From Chryseobacterium sp. G0186 (GTDB lineage Bacteria; Bacteroidota; Bacteroidia; Flavobacteriales; Weeksellaceae), in the NCBI RefSeq assembly GCF_003815675.1, contig NZ_CP033918.1, positions 682,001 through 746,000 of the forward strand: a stretch of 64,000 nucleotides of DNA. The letters run 5' to 3'. Both the position numbers and the translations under genes were made by a program. Shown piece by piece: positions 56,222-64,000 of this stretch (position 1 is its first letter; every line of letters begins with the position of its first letter). Under the pieces are notes generated by a model, which did no database searches, was not told the origin of the DNA, and saw only the letters and a list, made by a program, of their open reading frames with translations.

Positions 56222-56262
56222 CTTATAGTCTTATTAGCCCTTAATGGTAAAAACTTTTGGGT

Positions 56263-56335
56263 AAACCACCCCGTCAAAAATTTTTTGAATTTTCGCCACT
56301 CCTCCGGAGGATGAGAATTTTAAGCCCTCCAATTG
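56263..56335 (+). repeat. Dispersed repeat ACCACCCCGTCAAAAATTC-type, copy 3
   Basis: A 73-base copy with the core AAACCACCCCGTCAAAAATT, a GAATTTT arm, a CTCCTCC/GGAGG hairpin and the right end CCTCCAATTG. It lies between the mini-ORF region and the TonB receptor. Apart from the hairpins and this repeat, the 56092-56440 gap holds no gene. Confidence 0.7.
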
Positions 56336-56440
56336 GGATTTGTGTGAGAATATGGGATTTTCATTGAAGCCTTTTGTGCCTAAAAAATCAAAGAGACAAG
56401 TTCAAACAGCTTCATTCTTACTCACCTAAAAAGAAGAACA

Positions 56441-59314
56441 ATGAAAAACAAAAAACAGGGATATTTTCTGCCTAAAACCGGGGTTATACTATTCACATTT
56501 TTATTTTGTAACCTGGCAGAAGCACAACAGCTTATAGAACTAAGCGGAATCATAAAAAACACAGGGACCCAAAAAGGCATTGATGCCGTAAAAGTACAGA
56601 TTGAAAATACGCAGGATTCTGCATCAACAGACCCACTTGGAAATTTTAAGATCAGAACAAGGGTAGCTATCCCGTTTCGGTTAACCATCAATAAAGACGG
56701 TTTTACCAGTCAGACGGTTGAAATTCTTTCCCTTTCAAACAAGCTAAGCATCGGACTTCATCCTCATAATACCATTATTGATGAAGTGGTTATTTCTGCC
56801 TCCCGGGTTCCGGAAAAGATCCTAAGATCTCCAATCGCTATTGAAAAAATTGATATCAAAACGATGAGGGAAAGCCCTGCAGCATCCTTTTATGAAACCT
56901 TAGAAAACGTAAAAGGATTACAATTGTTAACCTCTAGTCTTACCTTAAAAATCCCCAACTCCAGAGGGTTCAATTCTCCCAATAACTTCCGGTTTATGCA
57001 ACTGGTGGATGGGGTAGATGTACAGTCTGCAACGCTGGGAGTGCCGTTGGGAAATGCAATAGGCCCTACAGAACTGGACATTCAGTCAATGGAAGTCACA
57101 CCGGGAGCTGCTTCTGCATTGTATGGAATGAACGCCATCAATGGATTGGCAAGTCTCCAGACTAAAGATCCGTTTACATCTCAGGGATTAAGCGTTTATT
57201 TTCGTGGAGGCGTCAATCATGTAGACAATTTCAATCATAAAATAAGTTCTCTGGGAGAAAGTGCAATACGATTTGCAAAGGCCTTCAATAAAAATCTGGC
57301 GATCAAGGTAAATGCTTCTTACTTTAGCGGTACAGACTGGATTTCAAACTATCAGACGGACCAAAACCCTAATTCGCTCATCACAGCCAATCCAAAATTT
57401 TCATTGTCTGATAATCCTGCAGAAGATCTTTGGAATAAGTATGGAGATGAAAGAAATAACAGGGTCGCCGTAAAAATAGATTACAATGGAAAACCAACCA
57501 CATTCAATGTTGCCAGAACAGGATATCTTGAAAAAGACCTTGTAAGTCCTGAAGTAAAAAATATAAAGTTTGATGCCGGATTATACTACCGTTTTGGTGA
57601 TCAATGGAGAGCTTCCTATGTTTATCGTTACGGATTACTGGATGGAACTTTCCAAAGAGGGAATAAAATCCGTCTGCAGAATGCCACCGTTCAAAATCAC
57701 AAGGTAGAACTTACAGGTAAGGAACTTACTTTCCGAGCGTATGTATCTATAGAAAATACAGGAAATTCCTATAACCTGAAGCCTTTGGCCGATAACCTTG
57801 ACCTAACCAGTCTTTCCAATAACAACTGGAAAAATATATTCCAGACTAGCTTGCAAAATAATATCAATGCAGGAATAGATCTTAACGAATCTTTCATCCT
57901 GGCCCGTCAGGAAGCTGATAAAAATAGAGTAGTTCCGGGAACTGCAGCCTTTGAACAGTTAAAGAATACAATCATCGGGATTAATAACTGGGATTCTGCC
58001 AATGCAGGTATTGCAGGAGCTCCGCCAACAGGAGGAGCCAAACTTGAACAGAAATCCCGCTTTTATCAGGGTGAATTAACGTATGACCTTAGCCGGTTTG
58101 TAAAAATATTCAATCTTCTTGCCGGTGTAGACTACCGTTTGTACAGCATAACTCCTGATGGAAACAACTTTGTAGACTTCAACAGACCTGTCAGTGAAAG
58201 AAATATACCCTTATCCAATGGTACATTCGGTAAGAATGTGATCTACCAGAAATATGGAGCTTTTGCACAGATTACCAAGCTTTTCTTCGGTGATAAATTA
58301 AAGCTTAATGCAGCCTTACGTATGGACAGAAATCCGGAATTTGAAGCAAAGTTGAATCCACGAATCAGTATTGTATATTCTCCTGTTAATCAGCATAATT
58401 TCAGAGCATCCTTTCAAAATGGATACCGTTTCCCATCCTTGTTTGAAGCCCTTTCATTTGTAAATAATGGAAATGTACGAAGAGTAGGTGGACTTTCGAA
58501 AGTGAATGATGGATTAGGCTATCTGGAAAATTCCTACACACTGGCATCTATCGACAGGTTTACTTCTGCCGTAAATGCAGATGTAGACGGAGAAAAAAGC
58601 CAAAACCAGGCTGCTCAGGACAATAAACAGCTTTTAACTGCCGCGAATCTGCAGAAACTACAGCCTGAAAAGATCAATTCATTTGAAGTAGGTTATAAAT
58701 ATGTTTTTTTTAATAATAAACTGGTCCTGGATTGGGATTTTTACTACAACATCTACGAAGGATTTCTTGGACAGGTAGAAGTAGCCGTTCCCAAGAACAG
58801 TCAAATTGGAAGCAATACAGCTGTTCTTGCCATGCTAGACCGAAGTAAACAGGACCGATACAGGGTTTATACCAATAGCAACAGCACCTATAAAAGCTAT
58901 GGAACCTCATTAGGCCTGCGCTATAATGTGATCGGAAACTATAACGTCAATACCAATGTATCTTATAATGATCTTGCCTCCAATGCGAGTTCTGATCTGT
59001 TTATTACAGCATTTAATACCCCAAAATGGATGGTAAATCTGAGTGTAGGAAACAGGGAGATCATCAAGAATATAGGATTTACCCTTGTTGCAAGATGGCA
59101 GAGTAGTTTTGATTGGGAAAGCCCTCTGGCTTCCGGAAAAATTCCGTCTTACTATACCATAGATGCCCAGGCTACATGGAAACTTCCTGAAATACATGCC
59201 AATATAAAAATTGGAGCCACCAATTTACTGAACCGCCGTTACTTCCAATATGCAGCAGGACCTGAAATAGGAGGTTTATATTACCTCGCCTTTACGTATG
59301 ACTTAAAACTGTGA
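56441..59314 (+). CDS. TonB-dependent outer-membrane receptor of the sulfur operon
   Basis: The 957-residue protein has a signal peptide, an N-terminal carboxypeptidase-like beta domain (LSGIIKNTGTQKGIDAVKV), a plug with SAPAAS-like ESPAASFYETLENVKGLQLL and GAASALYGMNAINGLASLQT, and a barrel whose last residues YYLAFTYDLKL fit outer-membrane insertion. By location it probably takes up a sulfur compound such as a sulfonate, sulfate ester or organosulfur chelate (inference). Its stop overlaps the next gene's first codon region, so translation is coupled. Confidence 0.85.
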   Translation: MKNKKQGYFLPKTGVILFTFLFCNLAEAQQLIELSGIIKNTGTQKGIDAVKVQIENTQDSASTDPLGNFKIRTRVAIPFRLTINKDGFTSQTVEILSLSNKLSIGLHPHNTIIDEVVISASRVPEKILRSPIAIEKIDIKTMRESPAASFYETLENVKGLQLLTSSLTLKIPNSRGFNSPNNFRFMQLVDGVDVQSATLGVPLGNAIGPTELDIQSMEVTPGAASALYGMNAINGLASLQTKDPFTSQGLSVYFRGGVNHVDNFNHKISSLGESAIRFAKAFNKNLAIKVNASYFSGTDWISNYQTDQNPNSLITANPKFSLSDNPAEDLWNKYGDERNNRVAVKIDYNGKPTTFNVARTGYLEKDLVSPEVKNIKFDAGLYYRFGDQWRASYVYRYGLLDGTFQRGNKIRLQNATVQNHKVELTGKELTFRAYVSIENTGNSYNLKPLADNLDLTSLSNNNWKNIFQTSLQNNINAGIDLNESFILARQEADKNRVVPGTAAFEQLKNTIIGINNWDSANAGIAGAPPTGGAKLEQKSRFYQGELTYDLSRFVKIFNLLAGVDYRLYSITPDGNNFVDFNRPVSERNIPLSNGTFGKNVIYQKYGAFAQITKLFFGDKLKLNAALRMDRNPEFEAKLNPRISIVYSPVNQHNFRASFQNGYRFPSLFEALSFVNNGNVRRVGGLSKVNDGLGYLENSYTLASIDRFTSAVNADVDGEKSQNQAAQDNKQLLTAANLQKLQPEKINSFEVGYKYVFFNNKLVLDWDFYYNIYEGFLGQVEVAVPKNSQIGSNTAVLAMLDRSKQDRYRVYTNSNSTYKSYGTSLGLRYNVIGNYNVNTNVSYNDLASNASSDLFITAFNTPKWMVNLSVGNREIIKNIGFTLVARWQSSFDWESPLASGKIPSYYTIDAQATWKLPEIHANIKIGATNLLNRRYFQYAAGPEIGGLYYLAFTYDLKL

Positions 59315-59319
59315 TCAAG

Positions 59320-60837
59320 ATGAGCAATTCACTATATCCTATATTTTTAAAACTCGAAAATTTATCATTACTGATTATTGGAGGCGGAAAAATTGCCCTC
59401 GAAAAACTGGAATCAGTACTGGGCAATTCTCCCGGGACTTCCATCAGGCTGGTCGCCAGAGAAATCATCCCTGAAGTAAAGGGGTTACAAGGTCAGTTTA
59501 CCAATATAACCTTGCATGAAAGAGCCTATAATGAGGATGATTTTAAGGATACCGATCTGGCCATTATCGCAGTAAATGATATTGAGCTGGCGGCACAGAT
59601 CCGTGAAGCTGCCCAACAAAGGAATGTATTGGTTAATGTCGCAGACAAACCTGATCTGTGTGATTTTTATTTGGGGTCCATCGTTAAAAAAGGAAGTCTT
59701 AAAATTGCCATTTCAACCAATGGAAAATCTCCAACCATCGCAAAAAGACTAAGGGAAACATTCACGGAAACAATCCCTGATGAAATGGATCTTGTATTGG
59801 ATAATATGCACAATATCCGTAATCAGTTAAAAGGAGATTTTAATTATAAGGTCAAAGAACTCAACAAAATAACCACCCAATATCTATCTGGTGAAACCAT
59901 TCCTCCTCCAAAACCCGATCTGGACATTGAAAAACTCATCAATATTACCAAGATAGCCCAGAGAAAAGCCAATATTTATCTGGCCATTATAGGGGTGATG
60001 CTTCTGTTCGGAATATTGGGTCTTGTGGTTTATCAATTCAATCTTTCTGATGCCATTCAGGATTTTCTGAACAAAGATGGACATATATTTTACTGGATGC
60101 TGTTTGCCGGATTTATGGCAGAAATAGTCGCCGGATCCATGGGAATGGGATATGGTGTGATCTGTACAACAATATTGCTGCTGCTGAATGTTCCACCACC
60201 TGTTGTGAGTGCAAGTATCCATTCTGCGGAGTCTTTTACAACCGCTGCCGGAGGATTCAGTCATTACAAACTGGGAAATGTGAATAAAAAAATGGTCTGG
60301 GTATTATTCCCGTTAGCCATAGTAGGCTCAGTTATTGGAGCATTAACCCTGTCTCATTATGGCGAGCATTATGCCCATATTGTAAAGCCTATTATCGCAT
60401 GTTATACATTATACCTGGGATCAAATATTCTGAGGAATGCCTTTAAGGATAAAAAGAAAAACGGGATCAGAACAAAAAAAAGAACCAATCTCAGAGTATT
60501 GGGATTTGTTGGCGGATTTATAGACTCTTTTGCCGGAGGCGGATGGGGTCCTTTAGTAACCGGAACTTTGATAAAAGAGGGAAGAATTCCCCGTTATGTA
60601 GTTGGAAGTTCAACAGTCGCTAAGTTTCTACTCACCATCACCAGTGCCATCACTTTTATTTTTACCATTGGTATTCATCATTGGAACATTGTGTTAGGTC
60701 TTTTGCTGGGCGGTGTTTTTACAGCCCCGTTTTCAGCAATGCTCACATCAAAACTGCCTACAAAAAAAATGTTTGCTGTGGTTGGAGTAGTGGTAATCAT
60801 TATGAGCCTGATCACCATTGTAAAATCCTTTTTATAA
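59320..60837 (+). CDS. Siroheme synthase (Met8-like) fused to a TSUP permease
   Basis: The N-terminal ~215 residues are a precorrin-2 dehydrogenase/sirohydrochlorin ferrochelatase of the Met8/CysG-N type (LLIIGGGKIALEKLESVL, VADKPDLCDFYLGSIVKKG, AISTNGKSPTIAKRLRE). The C-terminal ~270 residues are an eight-helix TSUP/TauE domain (MAEIVAGSMGMGYGVICTT, FVGGFIDSFAGGGWGPLVT). One protein thus joins siroheme completion and anion transport. The start may be GTG 59311, which overlaps the receptor stop, or ATG 59320. It is the last gene of the sulfur operon. The fusion partners suggest use of sulfite or sulfate (inference). Confidence 0.88.
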   Translation: MSNSLYPIFLKLENLSLLIIGGGKIALEKLESVLGNSPGTSIRLVAREIIPEVKGLQGQFTNITLHERAYNEDDFKDTDLAIIAVNDIELAAQIREAAQQRNVLVNVADKPDLCDFYLGSIVKKGSLKIAISTNGKSPTIAKRLRETFTETIPDEMDLVLDNMHNIRNQLKGDFNYKVKELNKITTQYLSGETIPPPKPDLDIEKLINITKIAQRKANIYLAIIGVMLLFGILGLVVYQFNLSDAIQDFLNKDGHIFYWMLFAGFMAEIVAGSMGMGYGVICTTILLLLNVPPPVVSASIHSAESFTTAAGGFSHYKLGNVNKKMVWVLFPLAIVGSVIGALTLSHYGEHYAHIVKPIIACYTLYLGSNILRNAFKDKKKNGIRTKKRTNLRVLGFVGGFIDSFAGGGWGPLVTGTLIKEGRIPRYVVGSSTVAKFLLTITSAITFIFTIGIHHWNIVLGLLLGGVFTAPFSAMLTSKLPTKKMFAVVGVVVIIMSLITIVKSFL

Positions 60838-60863
60838 GTAAAATATTACAGTCACTATCAATT

Positions 60864-60900
60864 ATAAGCCCTTTACCAGATTCTGATAAAGGGCTTTTAT
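60864..60900 (+). terminator. Terminator of the sulfate-assimilation operon
   Basis: Stem ATAAGCCCTTTA/TAAAGGGCTTTTAT with an 11-base loop and a T-rich end, 26 bases after the last gene of the run. Confidence 0.85.
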
Positions 60901-60923
60901 GTTAATTTTTTATTAGAAAAATA

Positions 60924-61421
60924 TTATGATTTATTCTTTATTCCAATCAAATTTAAAGCATTGGTTGTCAAAAATATATCATCAAAAACGGTAAGGGATT
61001 CCACATCATTGAAACCTGTAGGCAACAAGTCATTTTTATTGAAGGACAATTCTATGGACTTATCATAGGAAGCGATGATTCTCACCTTCGAATAACCATT
61101 GTAGTCAACTTTAAAGCCCTCAAACATACATTTTCTTTCCGCTTTCTGGTACTCACCGTATTCTTCAAATCCTGCCATATCCGCTCTTTCTTCTTCATTA
61201 TGTTCAAGTGATTTCCATGAAGCATAATTTTTAGGCTCTTTCAGTACATTTCCTTGTGGGTCTACAGGAACAAACATTCCCAACGTAAGGGATTGTTTTA
61301 GGAGATGGGCATAATTGTTCATCAAATTTAAAATTTGAAGATCGGCATACCCTTCGTTGGCATAATATTCAAGCACGAAAGTAGTCATCGGAATCAGCTT
61401 ATGGGAAGCATCAGTCGGCAT
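60924..61421 (-). CDS. Hypothetical cytoplasmic protein
   Basis: From ATG 61421 (MPTDASHKLIPMTTFVLEYY) the protein has 165 residues, with no signal peptide or membrane helix. It contains a mixed alpha/beta middle part (EEERADMAGFEEYGEYQKAERKC is a charged helix) and a beta-rich end. I do not recognise the family. A longer frame from 61490 is less likely because it lacks a good start context. Confidence 0.5.
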   Translation of the reverse strand: MPTDASHKLIPMTTFVLEYYANEGYADLQILNLMNNYAHLLKQSLTLGMFVPVDPQGNVLKEPKNYASWKSLEHNEEERADMAGFEEYGEYQKAERKCMFEGFKVDYNGYSKVRIIASYDKSIELSFNKNDLLPTGFNDVESLTVFDDIFLTTNALNLIGIKNKS

Positions 61422-61555
61422 AATTAGTCTTTTCTTTAATCGGGCGATAAAAATAGTATTTTTATTGACTCTACCCAACGAAACGGTCACAACAAAATGG
61501 TATTTATACCCATTCTGAATAACAATAACAGGAGAAAGATCCGTTTATTTTTCAG

Positions 61556-61563
61556 TATTTTTG
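61556..61563 (+). promoter_or_regulatory. -7 box of the GNAT gene
   Basis: TATTTTTG overlaps the TTG at 61561, which rules that codon out as a start and supports ATG 61582 or 61588. Confidence 0.5.
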
Positions 61564-61587
61564 GGAATAAGAACGGTAATAATGATA

Positions 61588-62085
61588 ATGAATACTTCTC
61601 TACAGGATACAGATGATATCCTTGATCTATACAAAATGGCTTCCGACTTCAAGAAAAAAGTATCCGGTGTACAATGGCCGGAGTTTGAACGAAGCATGAT
61701 AGAAACTGAAATCCAGGAAAATCGCCTATTTAAAATTACAGTCGACCAACAGATTGCCTGTGTCTGGAGCATTACCTATGATGATGTACAGGTTTGGGAA
61801 CAGCAAAATGCAGATCCGGCCATATATATTCACAGAATTGCTGCCAACCCTAACTTTCGTGGACAGAAATTTGTAGAGCAAATCGTTGAATGGTCTAAGC
61901 AGTTTGCCCGGGAAAACAATAAACTCTATGTGAGAATGGATACTACCGCAGGAAACCAGAGACTTAATGATTATTACATAAAATGTGGTTTCAGTTATCT
62001 GGGTTCTAAAAAAATCACTGATACCGAAGGACGTCCTTCCCATTACCATAATGCATCTATGGCACTTTTTCAGCTGGAAGTTTAA
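61588..62085 (+). CDS. GNAT-family N-acetyltransferase
   Basis: The 165-residue protein has the GNAT fold. The acetyl-CoA site is YIHRIAANPNFRGQKFVEQIVEWSKQFA, with RGQKF in place of the usual R/QxxGxG/A loop. NDYYIKCGFSYLGSKK is the C-terminal Tyr-containing segment. The acetyl acceptor is unknown. It is convergent with the hydrolase at 62093. Confidence 0.8.
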   Translation: MNTSLQDTDDILDLYKMASDFKKKVSGVQWPEFERSMIETEIQENRLFKITVDQQIACVWSITYDDVQVWEQQNADPAIYIHRIAANPNFRGQKFVEQIVEWSKQFARENNKLYVRMDTTAGNQRLNDYYIKCGFSYLGSKKITDTEGRPSHYHNASMALFQLEV

Positions 62086-62092
62086 AATGTAT

Positions 62093-63178
62093 TTATTTAC
62101 AAACAGGCTGTACGTCGTTTAATAAGGTCACCAGCATTTTTCCGGGTTCTTCAATAGGAATTAAATGGGCAGAGTTTTCAAACCATATTCCCTTTTTAAA
62201 AGGAGCCTTTACATTTTGAAGCCATTGGGAAGTAGGTTCTGATGGAGTGGTATAATCATGTCTTCCCATAAACATAAAAACCGGAATTGGGAAAGTTTTA
62301 ATATTTTTAAAATTAGTATCAAGAAACTCCGGAAGAACTTTTGAAAGGGTAAACAGACTTCCTTTACCAATGGCTTCAGCATCATTATAGGAATACTCCG
62401 GAGACAATAATGGAGCTTGAAAGAAATACCTGGAATTATTCCTGTAGGCAGTTAATCCTCCATAATACTGAGGCCATTTTCTTGCAATGATGATTCTTGG
62501 TCGGGTAATCGGGGTATTTCCAGGATAAGGAGCAATAGAGGCCAGTTCTTTTAAGGCAACCTCATTTTTAAGCCTTGTCGCTTCCTTTACAGCAAAATCA
62601 ACACTCAACCGTTCATTATCCTTGGTATTAATAATTTGTCCAATTCCTATATAGGCATAGAACAAATCTGGTCTTTTTAATGCTGCTTTCATGGAAATGA
62701 TGGTTCCCCAGCTATGTCCTATGAGAATTAATTTTTTCTTATTGTACTTTTTCTTAATCAGTTCTGCCATTTGTATCGCATCATCCACATATTGATTGAT
62801 GTTGATTGTATTTTTTAAGGCTAAGGTATCATTGGCATTATAGGTTTTTCCCGATGCCCTCTGATCATAGTTCACCACTGTAAAATATTCTTCAATTGGT
62901 CTTTGAAACATCCACATCACCGGAGCAATAGGAGAGGCAGGACCTCCGTGCACAAATAATATTACCGGATTTCCCTTGTTCTGACCACGTACATAAACCC
63001 ATTGCTGAACACCTCCCACAGTAGCCTTATACCTTTCCTGAATTCCATTCGGGCCTACAATAGAGTCGAGATCCTTAATGATTTCTCTGGCCTGTCCGTA
63101 CTCATCACAAGGTTTATCCTGTCCAAACAACACCAATGAAAGCACTAGGGTAATGATTGTTATGATTTTATGCTTCAT
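62093..63178 (-). CDS. Exported alpha/beta hydrolase, S33 peptidase-like
   Basis: The 361-residue protein has a signal peptide (MKHKIITIITLVLSLVLFG), the oxyanion motif VHGGPASP, the nucleophile Ser in LIGHSWGTII, and a late His in ENSAHLIPIEEP with Asp in MGRHDYTTP. These match proline-iminopeptidase-like hydrolases of the S33 family. The substrate may be a peptide or ester. It is periplasmic by prediction. Confidence 0.85.
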   Translation of the reverse strand: MKHKIITIITLVLSLVLFGQDKPCDEYGQAREIIKDLDSIVGPNGIQERYKATVGGVQQWVYVRGQNKGNPVILFVHGGPASPIAPVMWMFQRPIEEYFTVVNYDQRASGKTYNANDTLALKNTININQYVDDAIQMAELIKKKYNKKKLILIGHSWGTIISMKAALKRPDLFYAYIGIGQIINTKDNERLSVDFAVKEATRLKNEVALKELASIAPYPGNTPITRPRIIIARKWPQYYGGLTAYRNNSRYFFQAPLLSPEYSYNDAEAIGKGSLFTLSKVLPEFLDTNFKNIKTFPIPVFMFMGRHDYTTPSEPTSQWLQNVKAPFKKGIWFENSAHLIPIEEPGKMLVTLLNDVQPVCK

Positions 63179-63382
63179 TCTATTTTAATATAAAGATCTG
63201 ATTATTAAAGCCAAGTTAAAAAGATAATTCCAATACTCAATAATAATTAACTAAAACGACAAACCTCAAAAGCATTTAGATTATTTTTCTGTTTCCAAAC
63301 CTAAATCATTGTTTTTCAATACTAAATACTGATTAATTTAAAAATAGCTATCTTTACAAGAACCAAACAAAACAGTATTAAT

Positions 63383-63865
63383 ATGTCAGTTACACCAGAA
63401 GGAGCCAGGAAGGCTCAGTTATCCTTATCTGAAAGGGCCCCCATTGCCCATGCAGTTCTTTCGGGAGCAGAAAATATTTCCAAGTATAGCAACGGCGTTT
63501 GCCATGATGTAGTTGCCTATGCCTTGTACATGAGAGGAGCCAGTATTAATCCGGATGAATTGGCAGGATCCTCAGGTCAAAAATGGCTGAGTAAATTTAA
63601 CTATCCTGCAGGAGAGAAATGGGACGGATATTCCCCAATTCCAAAAGGAAAAGCTATTGGTTTCTATAGATTAATAGACAAAACATTTTTTCATTCTGCC
63701 ATTACCACAGGAAATGGAAATGAAATCAGATCTGTGAATGGATTCTCCCTAGGATCAGCATGGTCTGTTCCCGTAGATATGAAATGGGTTCTTGGAAAGA
63801 TGAATTCTGATGGAACTTTTAATTATGACGGAACCAAAATAGAAGTGTATATCTCTTCTTTATAA
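63383..63865 (+). CDS. Small protein of unknown function, possible papain-fold
   Basis: A 160-residue protein without signal peptide. NGVCHDVVAYALYMRGA looks like the Cys-plus-helix start of a papain/NlpC-like catalytic core, and FFHSAITTGNGNEIRSVNG contains a His-strand segment with Asn/Ser that could finish a Cys-His-polar triad. The fold call is inference. It is a single gene before a strong terminator. Confidence 0.45.
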   Translation: MSVTPEGARKAQLSLSERAPIAHAVLSGAENISKYSNGVCHDVVAYALYMRGASINPDELAGSSGQKWLSKFNYPAGEKWDGYSPIPKGKAIGFYRLIDKTFFHSAITTGNGNEIRSVNGFSLGSAWSVPVDMKWVLGKMNSDGTFNYDGTKIEVYISSL

Positions 63866-63881
63866 CAGATTCAATAAAAAC

Positions 63882-63921
63882 AAAAAACCTCCTTACAAAT
63901 TTTTTGTAAGGAGGTTTTTTT
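63882..63921. terminator. Bidirectional terminator
   Basis: Long perfect stem AAAACCTCCTTACAAA/TTTGTAAGGAGGTTTT with runs of A before and T after, separating the small gene from the convergent Fur-family gene. Confidence 0.9.
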
Positions 63922-63945
63922 ATCTCATAGACATAAAGATGCCAC

Positions 63946-64000
63946 TTAAGCATCCACACATTTCGGGCAAATTCCACTGATTACAAAGTTGTATTCTTCA
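63946..64000 (-). CDS. Fur-family regulator, C-terminal fragment
   Basis: The minus strand reads EEYNFVISGICPKCVDA and then stop (TAA). The visible CxxC near the end matches the structural-zinc site of Fur/PerR-type regulators. Only 17-18 codons lie in the window; the gene begins beyond it. Fur-like or PerR-like cannot be told apart from this tail. Confidence 0.6.
   Translation of the reverse strand, partial: EEYNFVISGICPKCVDA

Noticed and set aside
1..64000. CRISPR arrays, tRNA, rRNA, prophage or transposase genes
   Set aside because: No regularly spaced repeats, cloverleaf or ribosomal sequence and no integrase- or transposase-like protein was seen.

Overview
The window looks like chromosomal DNA of a flavobacterium close to Chryseobacterium (Bacteroidota, Weeksellaceae). 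Supporting signs are AT-rich sequence with A/T-rich spacers, promoters of the Bacteroidota type (TAnnTTTG -7 boxes just before start codons), weak ribosome binding sites, a type IX secretion C-terminal sorting domain, TonB-linked outer-membrane barrels with N-terminal carboxypeptidase-like domains, and an RND pump fused to its own outer-membrane factor. No phage, integrase, transposase, CRISPR array, tRNA or rRNA was seen. The organism call rests on gene style only.

Layout. 1-4171: biotin synthesis (bioF partial, bioD, bioB, then bioA behind an inverted-repeat element). 4284-9155: a secreted T9SS protein, an HxlR regulator divergent from a metallo-beta-lactamase-fold hydrolase, and an MFS transporter divergent from an AraC regulator. 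9733-14834: a probable Crp/Fnr regulon (cation/proton antiporter, MFS carrier with an in-frame stop, siderophore-interacting flavoprotein, the Crp/Fnr gene, a second flavoprotein-like gene). Three TTGAT-N4-ATCAA-like boxes sit at the same distance from their -7 elements. 14908-21085: heavy-metal efflux (small exported protein, frameshifted CzcA/CusA-TolC fusion, adaptor lipoprotein). 21364-26488: a 602-residue protein of unknown function, an aldo/keto reductase and a ClC channel. 26757-33253: two-component system, TSUP permease, outer-membrane barrel and PAP2 phosphatase. 33324-39620: SDR and FAD dehydrogenase, a small frameshifted gene, rhodanese plus TlpA thioredoxin, DoxX, LytS/LytTR pair. 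39887-46348: Gdx-like SMR exporter, two DNA glycosylases tail to tail, a secreted protein, Xaa-Pro aminopeptidase, DoxX, deacetylase, AraC regulator.

46494-60837 is the most coherent block: an Rrf2 regulator followed by about 14 kb of sulfate assimilation genes. They encode APS reductase, CysD, CysN, serine acetyltransferase, cysteine synthase, SUMT, CysJ, CysI, a 27-codon mini-ORF ending Cys-Met-Cys-Cys, a TonB-dependent receptor, and a siroheme synthase fused to a TSUP permease. Together they take sulfate to APS, sulfite, sulfide and cysteine and make the siroheme that CysI needs. The mini-ORF followed by competing hairpins is the best candidate for an undescribed regulatory element. The window ends with small genes (a GNAT acetyltransferase, an alpha/beta hydrolase, a possible papain-fold protein) and the C-terminus of a Fur-family regulator.

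Three genes carry single-base lesions (12421, about 16117, about 35984). They may be real or assembly errors. All statements come from reading the sequence; no database search was run.
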